Below are positions 35,901 through 44,919 of a DNA stretch of 64,000 nt, piece after piece. Position 1 is the stretch's first letter. Every line of letters starts with the position of its first letter. The DNA comes from Ascidiimonas sp046199005 (lineage in GTDB: Bacteria > Bacteroidota > Bacteroidia > Flavobacteriales > Flavobacteriaceae). The notes under the pieces were generated by a model. The model saw only the letters and a program-made list of their open reading frames with translations. It ran no database searches and was not told the DNA's origin. A program made the position numbers and the translations under genes. The stretch covers positions 806,001-870,000 of the forward strand of contig CP176050.1 in NCBI GenBank assembly GCA_046199005.1, read 5' to 3'.

Positions 35901-38900
35901 CTCAAGCCATCAATGCAGTTCCGGCAGACCAAAAGTGGGGAGGTATCATGCGTTCCATCAGCAGTACGAATTTTGAGCAGGCGAACGTAGAATTTATTCA
36001 ATTTTGGGTTTTAGATCCTTATGTAGATGGTACGACAGGGCCGGGTGGAGAATTGGTATTCAATCTGGGAAACATTTCAGAAGATATTCTTACTGATGGG
36101 AGAAAGCAATATGAAAACGGATTACCTATTAACGATAATTCACCAACAAATTTAACCGTAGAAACTTCCTGGGGTAAAGTGCCTTCCACACAATCATTAG
36201 TATATGCGTTTGATGCAGATTCTGATAACCGAAATATACAGGATATCGGGTATGACGGTCTCGACGATACCGAAGAAGGAAGTGTTTATACAAATAATCC
36301 GGGCAGCGACCCCGCACTTGATAACTATCAATATTACCTGGACGCTACCGGAAGCATTTTAGACCGATATTTTAACTTTAACAATCCACACGGAAATTCA
36401 CCCGTAGAGGTTACCAATACCAATCGTGGATCAACTACCCTTCCGGATGTAGAGGATATCGATAGAGACCTTACCCAAAATTCGGTAAACAGCTATTACG
36501 AATATCGTATACCCATCAGACCGAACATTCAAAGAACAGATCGATATGTTACCGATATCCGGGAAGAAGATAGACCTGTTCCTAATAATGGTAGTGTACG
36601 AGCGCGATGGATTCAGTTTAAGATCCCGATCAGAGAATTTGATCAGGCGGTAGGAGGGATCACCGATTTGAGATCGATAAGCTTTATGCGAATGTATCTT
36701 ACAGGGTTCACAGAAGATGTAGTGCTTAGGTTTGGTACACTTGATCTGGTAAGAGGAGACTACCGTTTCTATACACGATCTTTAGAACAAAACGGAGACG
36801 ATCCTTCCGATGATGGTACGTTTGCCGATATCAGTACCGTGAATATTCAGGAGAACGAACAAAGACAACCTATACCATATCGTCTTCCGCCGGGAGTGCA
36901 ACGGGAACAATTGAACAACAACAATACAATCGTTAGGCAAAACGAGCAATCGTTGGCATTCACGGTATGTGACCTCGATGCACAAGACTCCAGAGGGGCT
37001 TTTAAAAACATCAACGTAGATCTCAGGCAGTATAAAAGGTTGCAAATGTTTATGCATGTAGAAGCATTTCAGAATAACACCGTTTTTAATAACGATTTGG
37101 TTGGCTTTATTAGATTAGGAACAGATTTCGATGATAACTATTATCAAGTTGAAATACCGCTTCAGGTTACGCAGCCGGGTGCTTCCACACCTGAAGAGAT
37201 ATGGCCGGAATCTAATAATCTTGATATTTCACTCGAACTGTTATCGAGAATGAAGGCCGAGGGTATTGCTAACGGAACTTTAAATCAGGTCACTTATTAT
37301 GATGAAGACTTAAATGTAGTAAGTGAGTTTGCGCCAAGACAGGAAGGTGAGAAACGTTTAGCACTTAAGGGTAATCCTTCTCTTGGAAATATAAGAGCCC
37401 TTATGGTGGGTGTAAAAAATTCAACCACGAATGAGGTTTGTGGGGAAGTTTGGTTTAATGAACTCCGGCTTTCAGAATTAGATAACAAAGGTGGTTGGGC
37501 AGCTATTGCGGCAGTGGATGCAAATCTTGCCGATTTTGCAAATATTTCTGCCACCGGGCAGATAAGTACCATTGGTTTTGGAACACTTGAACAATTACCC
37601 AATGAAAGAAGCCGGGAAGAGTCAATTCAGTACGGTTTAAATACCAATGTGAATTTAGGGCAGTTATTCCCTAAAAAATGGGGGCTTCAGATACCTCTTA
37701 ACTACAGTATTTCTGAGGAATTAATTACGCCTGAATTTGATCCCGTTTATGAAGATATTACACTGGAAGACCGAATAGAAGCAGCAGAAACGCCACAAGA
37801 AAAGGAAATTACAAGAACACAAGCCGAAGATTATACCAAGCGTCGTAGTATTAGTTTGATCGGTTTAAGAAAAAACAGGGCACCGGAAGCTAAACAGGAA
37901 TTCTTCGATATTGAGAATTTTACCTTCAATTATGCATACAACGAAGTAAATCATCGTGATTTTGAAATAGAAGATCAAAAAGATCAAAATGTTCGAACTG
38001 GATTTACTTATAATTACAGTTTTAAACCGGCGGAAGTTGCTCCTTTTAAAAAGAACGATTCGCTATTTACAGGGCGTTACTGGCAATGGCTAAAAGACTT
38101 AAACCTAAACGTGTTGCCTACGAGTATTTCAGTTAATTCAAATATCACACGTACGTTCAATCAACAGCGTTTCAGGGATGTATTGGGGAATAATACTGGA
38201 AATGTAGATGATCTTGGGCTTCCGTTATTACAACAACGTAATTTTCTGTTTGACTGGCAATATGTGATCAACTACAATCTTACGAAATCTTTGCGGTTTA
38301 ACTTTACAGCGGCGAATTATAATATTGTTAGAAATTACTTTGATCAGGATGAAGACGGAAATACGATCATAAGAGAAGACATAGGTATTTATGATGACTT
38401 TTTCAATACTGGTGAAGCGAACAGACATACCCAACAACTACAGTTAAATTACGAATTACCGCTTAATAAAATACCTGCTTTTAGTTTCCTTAACACCACC
38501 TATACGTATACAGGAGATTTTGATTGGCAAAGAGGCGGGCAGGTACTTAATGAAATAGCAGGCGAAGACCTAAATACTATTCAGAACGCGAATACACATA
38601 CCATTAATGCAGCGCTCAATATGGATAAATTGTATTCGTACCTCGGGCTAGAAAAAAGGAAAAAACCAGAAAAGAAACAAACGAGGAGCGCAATTCCCCG
38701 AAGACCCTCGAGTCCTGATGCCCAACAACCCGAAGAAGAAACGCTTAAGAAGACTTCGGTGTTCCACAATACATTGGTAGATATACTAACACCTATAAAA
38801 AGAATCAATTTAAATTATACCGAAAATAACGGTAAAGTGCTTCCGGGATATACGGAGTCCATTGGTTTTATAGGTACGCTCAGACCTTCTTTTGGCTTTG

Positions 38901-40129
38901 TATTCGGTAGTCAGGCAGATGTGCGTTTTGAAGCGGCAAGAAAAGGTTGGCTTACTACGTTTACCGAATTTAACCAGCAATACTTAGAAAGAACCAATCG
39001 TATTCTTAATATCTCCGCTAATGCGTTACCTATCCCAGACCTTACTATCGACCTGGTTGCAGATAGGCAGTTTGCAGAGAGTTACACAGAAAACTTCAGA
39101 GTAAATGAAATAGATGGAGGGCTGGAATACGAAACGTTGTTAGGGAATAGGTTTGGAGACTTTTCCATATCTACTCTAATGATTGCAACTGCTTTTTCTT
39201 CCAGCGATGAATTCTCTTCAAAAACATTTGATGAGTTTAGAGCTAATCGTTTGTCGATTGCGAACCGATTGGCACTTCAGCAGGGGATCGATATCAATGA
39301 TCCGGCACAGTTGGATGAAGACGGATTTCCCATCGGATTTGGTAAGACCAATCAGGCGGTATTGCTTCCTGCATTTTTAGCGGCATATACAGGGCAAGAT
39401 GCAGAAAAAGTTTCCTTGGGGGCTTTCAGAGATGTTCCTATTCCTAATTGGATAATCAAGTATACCGGATTCATGCGAAATAAATGGTTTAGAAAGAAGT
39501 TTCGTCGATTCTCTGTATCTCACGGATACCGCTCAAGTTATAGCTTGAATTCATTTAGAACAAATTTAGAATACGATCCTAATTTACCATTTACAAGCCA
39601 AACAGACCAGGCAGGTAACTTTTTAAATGAGACTATTTATACAAATGCGACGCTGGTAGAGCAATTCAATCCGTTGGTTCGGGTAGATTTTGAGATGAAG
39701 AACTCTCTTAGTGTGCAAGCTGAAGTAAAACGCGATCGAGCGCTGTCTTTGAGTTTTGATAATAACCTACTTACCGAGATTACCGGTAAAGAGTATATTC
39801 TAGGTTTGGGATATCGTATTAAGGATCTTAGATTCAAAACCAATATTGGAGGGAAGAAGACAACGCTTAAAGGGGATCTTAATCTTAAGGCAGATTTATC
39901 GATTCGAGATAATATAACAGTGATACGAAATTTAGATATAGAGAACAATCGAATCACGGCCGGGCAGAATATTTGGGCGCTGAAGTTTACGGCTGAATAT
40001 GCACTTAGCAAAAATCTCACTACGCTGTTCTTTTATGATCATACGTTTTCGGAGTTTGCTATTTCAACCGCATTCCCTCAAACAACTATCCGATCTGGGT
40101 TTACCCTTCGATACAATTTCGGAAATTAA
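32972..40129 (+). CDS. sprA: Gliding motility / type IX secretion translocon protein SprA
   Basis: 2385 residues, starting at TTG 32972 with no nearby ATG. A signal peptide (TRVIFFSILFLSGIQLYGQ) gives a mature N-terminus near residue 31. The protein is a giant outer-membrane beta-barrel. Features include repeated beta-strand patterns, the LSPRNRTNLTFDFDQRISL region, YLDDFEGAQSLIDIRGPLAW in the middle, and a final strand ending RSGFTLRYNFGN. SprA forms the secretion pore of the T9SS, through which adhesins such as SprB and chitinases pass. Length matches the family (about 2300-2500). Transcribed with ruvA; no other T9SS gene is in this window. Confidence 0.97.
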   Translation: MKTTIPKVPLYLTRVIFFSILFLSGIQLYGQDSIPVPQDSVKTGISLGKIILKNPNSIVAKYTYDPALDLYFYDETVGDFNIKYPVILTPKQYRDLVQKESMREYFKEKIDAVDGKKEGSEEARKNLLPSFYVNSGFFETVFGGNTIEVIPQGSVAMDLGVRFQKNDNPALSPRNRTNLTFDFDQRISLSLLGKVGTRLSINANYDTEATFDFQNLIKLEYQPTEDDILQKIEVGNVSMPLNSSLITGAQSLFGVKTELQFGRTRVTGVFSEQRSQSRSVVAQGGGTLNDFEIFALDYDEDRHFFLSQYFRDQYDTALENYPFIRSQVQVTRIEVWVTNRGQRTENVRNLVAIQDLGEFEADKTRLGINNQDPPGFFNVNTGQPNELPRNDANDFNPEAIGTANSVLTPAIREISTTRSGFGSLNTVVNEGFDYAILENARKLEQGRDYTLNTQLGYISLNQRLSNDEVLAVAFQYTYAGEVYQVGEFAADGIGSTSIDPDNNVIINNSLVLKLLKSNITNVSDPIWDLMMKNIYSTGAFQLSQEDFRMNILYVDPSPINYLSPVDEATFPNGLDERILLDVFNFDRLNVYNDPQSGGDGFFDFIPGITIDTQSGNIIFTKAEPFGEFLHQVLGGGDYSNPTTYNPNQSQYVFRNMYELTKAAALEDSDKNKFQLKGRYKSEGANGIPIGAFNVPRGSVKVTAGGRLLQEGIDYTVNYQAGTVQILDEGLRASNTPIEVSVENNAIFGQQTRRFAGINVEHQFSENFVLGATFLNLNERPLTQKANFGVEPVNNTIFGFNGNFSTELPFLTRWLNKLPNIDTDVPSNLSVRGEVAYLIPGSPKNADFEGETTAYLDDFEGAQSLIDIRGPLAWALASPPLEFLNNGQVFGNSPDDPDNLLNGYGRAKLAWYTIDPIFYTTQRPSGISDDDISSNQTRRVFIDEIFPQVDVPQGQTTVQNTLDLAYYPQVKGPYNNNPQAINAVPADQKWGGIMRSISSTNFEQANVEFIQFWVLDPYVDGTTGPGGELVFNLGNISEDILTDGRKQYENGLPINDNSPTNLTVETSWGKVPSTQSLVYAFDADSDNRNIQDIGYDGLDDTEEGSVYTNNPGSDPALDNYQYYLDATGSILDRYFNFNNPHGNSPVEVTNTNRGSTTLPDVEDIDRDLTQNSVNSYYEYRIPIRPNIQRTDRYVTDIREEDRPVPNNGSVRARWIQFKIPIREFDQAVGGITDLRSISFMRMYLTGFTEDVVLRFGTLDLVRGDYRFYTRSLEQNGDDPSDDGTFADISTVNIQENEQRQPIPYRLPPGVQREQLNNNNTIVRQNEQSLAFTVCDLDAQDSRGAFKNINVDLRQYKRLQMFMHVEAFQNNTVFNNDLVGFIRLGTDFDDNYYQVEIPLQVTQPGASTPEEIWPESNNLDISLELLSRMKAEGIANGTLNQVTYYDEDLNVVSEFAPRQEGEKRLALKGNPSLGNIRALMVGVKNSTTNEVCGEVWFNELRLSELDNKGGWAAIAAVDANLADFANISATGQISTIGFGTLEQLPNERSREESIQYGLNTNVNLGQLFPKKWGLQIPLNYSISEELITPEFDPVYEDITLEDRIEAAETPQEKEITRTQAEDYTKRRSISLIGLRKNRAPEAKQEFFDIENFTFNYAYNEVNHRDFEIEDQKDQNVRTGFTYNYSFKPAEVAPFKKNDSLFTGRYWQWLKDLNLNVLPTSISVNSNITRTFNQQRFRDVLGNNTGNVDDLGLPLLQQRNFLFDWQYVINYNLTKSLRFNFTAANYNIVRNYFDQDEDGNTIIREDIGIYDDFFNTGEANRHTQQLQLNYELPLNKIPAFSFLNTTYTYTGDFDWQRGGQVLNEIAGEDLNTIQNANTHTINAALNMDKLYSYLGLEKRKKPEKKQTRSAIPRRPSSPDAQQPEEETLKKTSVFHNTLVDILTPIKRINLNYTENNGKVLPGYTESIGFIGTLRPSFGFVFGSQADVRFEAARKGWLTTFTEFNQQYLERTNRILNISANALPIPDLTIDLVADRQFAESYTENFRVNEIDGGLEYETLLGNRFGDFSISTLMIATAFSSSDEFSSKTFDEFRANRLSIANRLALQQGIDINDPAQLDEDGFPIGFGKTNQAVLLPAFLAAYTGQDAEKVSLGAFRDVPIPNWIIKYTGFMRNKWFRKKFRRFSVSHGYRSSYSLNSFRTNLEYDPNLPFTSQTDQAGNFLNETIYTNATLVEQFNPLVRVDFEMKNSLSVQAEVKRDRALSLSFDNNLLTEITGKEYILGLGYRIKDLRFKTNIGGKKTTLKGDLNLKADLSIRDNITVIRNLDIENNRITAGQNIWALKFTAEYALSKNLTTLFFYDHTFSEFAISTAFPQTTIRSGFTLRYNFGN

Positions 40130-40142
40130 TAAGCATCTTTTT

Positions 40143-40173
40143 TTTGTAAGCTAATACGAAAAAAGTACATTTG
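40143..40173 (+). promoter_or_regulatory. Promoter of gcvH-vanZ
   Basis: TTTG (40143-40146), exactly 19 bp and TACATTTG (40166-40173) give a perfect Bacteroidota promoter, 28 bp before the gcvH ATG. Confidence 0.82.
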
Positions 40174-40200
40174 TTACGAATAATTTTATCAAAAGCTGTA

Positions 40201-40581
40201 ATGAATATACCATCAGAATTAAAGTATACCAAAGACCATGAATGGGTAAAAATTGAAGGTGATATTGCCATCGTGGGAATCACAGATTTTGCTCAGGGCG
40301 AACTTGGGGATATTGTTTATGTAGAAGTAGAAACGGTGGATGAAACGCTGGATAAAGAAGAAGTCTTCGGAACAGTAGAGGCTGTTAAAACAGTATCAGA
40401 CCTTTTTCTTCCTTTAAGTGGTGAGATCATCGAGTTTAATGAAAGTCTCGAGCAGGAACCGGAAAAGGTGAATACAGACCCTTACGGAGACGGCTGGATG
40501 ATCAAGATTAAAATAGCCGATACATCTGAGGTAGATGAATTAATGAGCAGCGAAGATTATAAAGAATTAGTTGGCGCTTAA
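40201..40581 (+). CDS. gcvH: Glycine cleavage system H protein
   Basis: 126 residues from ATG 40201 (MNIPSELKYTKDHEWVKIEG); a TTG 30 nt upstream is in frame but lies in the promoter. The lipoyl-attachment lysine is K63 in EAVKTVSDL. The H protein shuttles the aminomethyl group between the P, T and L proteins, which are not encoded here. It can also be the lipoyl relay in lipoate synthesis. vanZ begins inside its last codons. Confidence 0.96.
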   Translation: MNIPSELKYTKDHEWVKIEGDIAIVGITDFAQGELGDIVYVEVETVDETLDKEEVFGTVEAVKTVSDLFLPLSGEIIEFNESLEQEPEKVNTDPYGDGWMIKIKIADTSEVDELMSSEDYKELVGA

Positions 40582-40972
40582 AAAACATATTTTCAAAATA
40601 CTTCTCATAAGCTGGTTGGTGTGTATAACACTGCTCAGCTTATTTTCATTTAATAAAATGCCTAAATTAGATTTGCAGTTTAGCTTTGGTGATAAACTGG
40701 TACATTTAATTTTTTATTTGGTACTCACTATTCTTTTGTATTTATACCTGCGAAAAGAGCATCAGAAGTATCAAAAAAGAAAAGTGCTAACGATAGCCTC
40801 TGTTTTTAGCTTAATTTATGGAATGATTATTGAAGTACTTCAAGGTATATTGCCTTATAAACGCTCGGCAGACTGGTTAGATGTTGTGGCTAACAGTGTA
40901 GGAATTGTATTTGCTATTCTAATAATCGTAATGGTAATTGACAAAAGCAAGGCGTTAAAAAGAGTAAATTAA
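40571..40972 (+). CDS. VanZ-like membrane protein
   Basis: 133 residues from a TTG at 40571 overlapping the end of gcvH by 11 nt, which suggests translational coupling. It has four hydrophobic segments; FGDKLVHLIFYLVLTILLYL and RSADWLDVVANSVGIVFA are the conserved VanZ signatures, with D-W-x-D-x-x-A-N. VanZ of enterococci gives low teicoplanin resistance by an unknown mechanism. Here the gene is an old neighbour of gcvH in flavobacteria, and its function is unknown. Confidence 0.85.
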   Translation: MALKKHIFKILLISWLVCITLLSLFSFNKMPKLDLQFSFGDKLVHLIFYLVLTILLYLYLRKEHQKYQKRKVLTIASVFSLIYGMIIEVLQGILPYKRSADWLDVVANSVGIVFAILIIVMVIDKSKALKRVN

Positions 40973-41024
40973 TTGTTTTTATTGTGAATAAATAATTAAA
41001 TTAGCGAACATAAATAAGTATATC

Positions 41025-41735
41025 ATGGAACCTAAGAAAAATCCTAAGGCAGACCTTACGAGAAATAGTGGACTCTATTTTGTGATCGGGCTCGCCTTTA
41101 TTCTGGCCGTAACCTGGGGCGCACTGGAGTATAAAAAGTATGATAAGAATGAAGCATTTGATTATACATTAAATGTTGATGACGATCTTGATGAAGACGT
41201 TCCGATGACTGAGCAATTGAATACACCTCCTCCACCACCACCTCCGGCAGCGCCAGAAGTGATTGAAGTTGTGGAAGATGAGGAAGAGGTAGAGGAAACT
41301 ATTATAGAATCTACCGAAACGAATCAGGAAGAAGTAATCGAAAAGGTTGAAGATATTGAAGAAGCAGAGGAAGATCTGGATGTAGACGTACCTTTTGCAG
41401 TTATTGAAGATGTACCGGTTTTTCCTGGATGCGAAGGACAGCCTAAGTCTAAGTTGAGAGATTGCTTTCAACGCAAAATGCAGGAGCATATTCGTGATAA
41501 CTTCAGATATCCTGAAATAGCTCAGGAATTGGGTATTCAGGGTAGAGTAAGTGTACTTTTTACAATTAATAAAGACGGGAGTATTGGTAATATCAGAATG
41601 CGTGGACCAGATAAAAATTTGGAAAAAGAAGCTATGCGTATCATTAAAAAATTACCTAAAATGACGCCTGGTAAGCAAAGAGGTCGTCCGGTACGTGTAC
41701 CTTTTAGTATCCCGATCAACTTCAAATTACAGTAG
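41025..41735 (+). CDS. TonB-like energy transducer, copy 1
   Basis: 236 residues. One N-terminal membrane anchor (about 16-34) and a periplasmic Pro-rich spacer (seven Pro at 68-74) lead to a very acidic Glu/Val/Ile linker. A TonB C-terminal domain (about 128-236) begins VPVFPGCEG, followed by C147 eleven residues after C136, then RVSVLFTINKDGSIGNI and MTPGKQRGRPVRVPF. TonB couples the proton gradient to outer-membrane transporters via ExbB/ExbD, which are not present here. The Cys pair may form a disulfide. A strong terminator separates it from the paralogue downstream. Confidence 0.88.
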   Translation: MEPKKNPKADLTRNSGLYFVIGLAFILAVTWGALEYKKYDKNEAFDYTLNVDDDLDEDVPMTEQLNTPPPPPPPAAPEVIEVVEDEEEVEETIIESTETNQEEVIEKVEDIEEAEEDLDVDVPFAVIEDVPVFPGCEGQPKSKLRDCFQRKMQEHIRDNFRYPEIAQELGIQGRVSVLFTINKDGSIGNIRMRGPDKNLEKEAMRIIKKLPKMTPGKQRGRPVRVPFSIPINFKLQ

Positions 41736-41759
41736 GATAAAAAAATTATCTTTAAATAA

Positions 41760-41795
41760 GAAAACCCGAACATAGTGTTCGGGTTTTCTGTTTTT
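41760..41795 (+). terminator. Terminator after tonB-like copy 1
   Basis: A perfect 13-bp stem GAAAACCCGAACA / TGTTCGGGTTTTC with a TAG loop is followed by TGTTTTT. It begins 24 nt after the stop. Confidence 0.9.
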
Positions 41796-41842
41796 GGTAT
41801 GCTTCTTGTGCTTAAAGTAACATTAACATTAAAACCATTTTT

Positions 41843-42640
41843 ATGAAACGTTACGAAAAAAAGCCGCAGCAGATTCACGGCAATGAATCACTGCCGCCAC
41901 GCACCCGTAAGCAGGATGTAAATTTACGAAAAAACGGATGGCTTCATTTTCAGATCGGACTTATTCTAAGTCTAGGGATTGTTTATTTCACTGTAGAAGC
42001 AGCATTTCCAATGCTGGAGACTCCTGAAATCACAAAGTTACAACCCGACGGTGATCTTCAGGAAGATCCATTTGTTCTTAATGAAGTAAAGCCCGAGATC
42101 CCCATTCCTGATCCGCTCCCGGAACCACAACCAGAAAATGCTTCATCTGTAGGAGAGCAAATTAAAATCATAGATAATAATGAAAAAGACGTACAGGAAA
42201 CCAAAAATATAGTCTTAACAAAAGAGGCAGAACCTGATGAAGACCTATCCTTGGGTGAGATTGACTATAGGGTTGAAGAAAAAGTTTTCAGTATTTTGGG
42301 AGTAGAAACAGTACCGCTTTTTCCCGGTTGTGAAGCTTTGGCAACCAATAAAGAAAAAATAGACTGTTTCTCGGCACAACTTAATAAGATTATCAGTAAA
42401 AATTTCAATACGACTTTAGGAGCTCAGTTCGGGTTGACCGGTAAGCAGCGGATCAATCTGGTATTCAAAATAGATAAGTCAGGGAATATTACAGACATAA
42501 AAACAAGAGCACCACATCCAATGCTTGCAAAAGAAGCAGAAAGGGTGATCAAAATGATTCCGAAACTAAAGCCCGGAGCAAAGAGCGGTCAGCCGGTGGA
42601 AGTGCTTTTTGCGAAGCCAATAATTTTCATGGTTGATTAA
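41843..42640 (+). CDS. TonB-like energy transducer, copy 2
   Basis: 265 residues. A basic N-terminus, a membrane anchor (about 33-52) and a Pro/Glu spacer (PEIPIPDPLPEPQPE) are followed by a TonB C-terminal domain (about 155-265). The domain begins VPLFPGCEA, has C163 and C175, then RINLVFKIDKSGNITDIKTR and KPGAKSGQPVEVLF. It is a diverged paralogue of the gene just upstream: the same architecture but few identities outside the Cys block and the last 80 residues. It has its own terminator, so the two are probably separate transcripts. Confidence 0.87.
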   Translation: MKRYEKKPQQIHGNESLPPRTRKQDVNLRKNGWLHFQIGLILSLGIVYFTVEAAFPMLETPEITKLQPDGDLQEDPFVLNEVKPEIPIPDPLPEPQPENASSVGEQIKIIDNNEKDVQETKNIVLTKEAEPDEDLSLGEIDYRVEEKVFSILGVETVPLFPGCEALATNKEKIDCFSAQLNKIISKNFNTTLGAQFGLTGKQRINLVFKIDKSGNITDIKTRAPHPMLAKEAERVIKMIPKLKPGAKSGQPVEVLFAKPIIFMVD

Positions 42641-42642
42641 AA

Positions 42643-42667
42643 AAATCCCGCTTCGGCGGGAATTTTT
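42643..42667 (+). terminator. Terminator after tonB-like copy 2
   Basis: Stem TCCCGC / GCGGGA capped by a stable TTCG tetraloop, extended by A-T pairs across one A-A mismatch, then a T run. It begins within a few bases of the stop. Confidence 0.88.
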
Positions 42668-42742
42668 CTTTTTTGCGTTCGTTAATTAAAAATAAGAAAA
42701 CAGTATCTTGCCAATATATTTAACCTAACGAATGTTATTCTT

Positions 42743-44845
42743 ATGAGAAGCTTATTCGCGTGTTTTTTATTCCTGAACTTCTTTTCGCTTTATGCACAGG
42801 AATTGGCAAGTGATTACCAACGCTATCCCATTTTTCCTGAATGCCGTGACGTAAGAGCAGATGAGTTGCAAAACTGTTTTACCAATCAATTCAGGAATTT
42901 TTTCTTCGAAAATTTCAAAGAGCCTGAAGAAATAGCAGCCTCAGCATATATTGGTAAAGTGTCTATGCTTTTTGAAGTGACCGATAGTGGTAACTTTAAA
43001 TTACTTTACTCAGACGCTACCCATGCTTCCGTGAAAGAAGAACTTGAGACAGCTTTTTCCAAACTCCCAGTTATCGAGCCTGCCACTTATAGCAGCAGAC
43101 CTACGTATATGCAGTTCTCGTTTGACTTTAATCTTCCGCTGAGTCAAAATGATATAAAGAACAATACATCTGGCAGCGATTTTTCGCTTGTTAATAAATC
43201 TTTTGTGAGCGATAGCTCAAACGAATGGGATTCCATTATAGAAAATAAATATCAGAACAACGAATTTAAGAGTGACTTAAATATCCCGTTTTCACATCAA
43301 GTTTATTCGGTTTTTGATCCTGCGCTTAATCAGGTAGGAAGCAATAATCATACAGCCTCTAAACCGTACTTGTATTCTGAAGTAGCCAATTATTATGATC
43401 TTGAAGCTCGTAACGCTTCATTATCTAAAGACAAAAAAAGTTGGTGGGGCAGAAAATGGTGGGATGAACATATGATCACCGCGGCAGGTAAAGGTTATTG
43501 GTTTACTATAGACCCCATCGCAGATTTACAACTGGGCAAGGATAATAGTGATGAGGTAGACTATACCTATAATAATACACGAGGGGTTTATATACAGGGG
43601 GGATTGGGAAAAAGGCTTACGTTCTCTACTTCACTTTTTGAAAGTCAGGGTCGTTTTGCAGACTATTTTAATGATTATGCGCGAAGTATTCGCCCAGATG
43701 GAGGGAATCCTGCTATAATTCCCGGAAGGGGTATTGCAAAAGAATTTAATGAAGATGCATTTGATTATCCCGTGGCAGAAGGTTACATTTCCTATACTCC
43801 CGGTGAACATTTCAATATTCAGTTGGGGCATGGTCGTAATTTTATAGGAGATGGATATCGATCGCTTCTTCTGAGCGACGCTGCCAGTCCGTATCCGTTT
43901 ATCAAGCTAAATACTACTTTCTGGAAGATAAAATATACCAATTTGTGGATGTCTTTAAGGGATGTTCGTGGCGAGGTGACTGAGGATGGTGCTTTTCTTA
44001 CCAAATATGTGGCCTCTCACTACTTGAGTTGGAATGTAACTCCAAAATTAAATCTGGGCTTCTTTGAATCAGTGATCTGGGATCGTAGGAATGATCGCGG
44101 ATTTGATCTCAACTATTTGAACCCGGTGATTTTTTATCGATTTATTGAATTCTCTACCGGTTCAAGAGCAGGAAATGCACTTATCGGTCTCAGCGGGAAA
44201 TACAAGTGGTCAGATCGTTTTAACCTATACGGCCAGCTCATTCTGGATGAACTGTCGGTTAATGATTTTTTTGGAGGTGAACAAAGCTGGAAAAATAAAT
44301 ATGGATTCCAGATCGGAGCCAAGTATTACGAACCGTTTGGGGTAAAAGACCTGATGCTTCAATTTGAGTACAACAGAGTTAGACCGTACACCTATTCACA
44401 TAATACCATTGTATTAAACTACGGTCATAACAACCAACCGCTGGCACATCTCTGGGGTGCTAATTTCAGTGAAATTGTAGGTATTGCTAATTATAATCAT
44501 GGAAGATGGTTCGGAACAGCTAAATTGATCTACGGAGAAAGAGGTTTTGATTTTAATAACACCTCAGATAACTTTGTCTATGGAGGGGACATCTACACCA
44601 ATGAAGAAAACAGACCTGCAGATACAGGTATTGAAGTTGGTCAGGGGAATACCGTTTATACCTTTGTAGGAGACTTTCAGGGAGGGTATCTTATCAATCC
44701 TGCTACAAACTTAAAAGTATATCTCAATCTTACCTTGCGTAATTTTGATCCTGCTTTTGAAGATGCTACTACTTTTAAGAACAATACAGTATGGTTTAAT
44801 GTAGGATTCAGAACTGATCTCTTTAATTGGTACACAGATTTTTAA
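42743..44845 (+). CDS. remB: Wzi/RemB-like outer-membrane barrel with N-terminal TonB-C-like module
   Basis: 700 residues. A signal peptide covers 1-18. Residues 25-135 resemble the C-terminal domain of the two upstream TonB-like proteins (YPIFPECRD, C34 and C45, GKVSMLFEVTDSGNF). After a linker comes a capsule-assembly Wzi-like beta-barrel: TRGVYIQGGLGKRLTFSTSL, YISYTPGEHFNIQLGHGRNF, then FDLNYLNPVIFYRFIEFSTG. Proteins of this type in flavobacteria are often called gliding motility protein RemB; I recall that name, and the symbol is moderate-confidence. Wzi anchors capsule polysaccharide to the surface. It is probably monocistronic. Confidence 0.75.
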   Translation: MRSLFACFLFLNFFSLYAQELASDYQRYPIFPECRDVRADELQNCFTNQFRNFFFENFKEPEEIAASAYIGKVSMLFEVTDSGNFKLLYSDATHASVKEELETAFSKLPVIEPATYSSRPTYMQFSFDFNLPLSQNDIKNNTSGSDFSLVNKSFVSDSSNEWDSIIENKYQNNEFKSDLNIPFSHQVYSVFDPALNQVGSNNHTASKPYLYSEVANYYDLEARNASLSKDKKSWWGRKWWDEHMITAAGKGYWFTIDPIADLQLGKDNSDEVDYTYNNTRGVYIQGGLGKRLTFSTSLFESQGRFADYFNDYARSIRPDGGNPAIIPGRGIAKEFNEDAFDYPVAEGYISYTPGEHFNIQLGHGRNFIGDGYRSLLLSDAASPYPFIKLNTTFWKIKYTNLWMSLRDVRGEVTEDGAFLTKYVASHYLSWNVTPKLNLGFFESVIWDRRNDRGFDLNYLNPVIFYRFIEFSTGSRAGNALIGLSGKYKWSDRFNLYGQLILDELSVNDFFGGEQSWKNKYGFQIGAKYYEPFGVKDLMLQFEYNRVRPYTYSHNTIVLNYGHNNQPLAHLWGANFSEIVGIANYNHGRWFGTAKLIYGERGFDFNNTSDNFVYGGDIYTNEENRPADTGIEVGQGNTVYTFVGDFQGGYLINPATNLKVYLNLTLRNFDPAFEDATTFKNNTVWFNVGFRTDLFNWYTDF

Positions 44846-44919
44846 GTTTTTAATCTTCCGGGTTTCTTTCTTGAGAGTGCAGACAATTAGGATTTTGTGT
44901 GTATCTAACCCAGCTTTAG

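Noticed and set aside
39637..40020. Minus-strand open frame of 127 codons at the end of sprA
   Set aside because: Antisense to conserved beta-strands of SprA; no domain and no upstream signal.
40171..40200. Upstream TTG start of gcvH
   Set aside because: It lies inside the promoter -7 box; the ATG at 40201 gives the canonical H-protein N-terminus.
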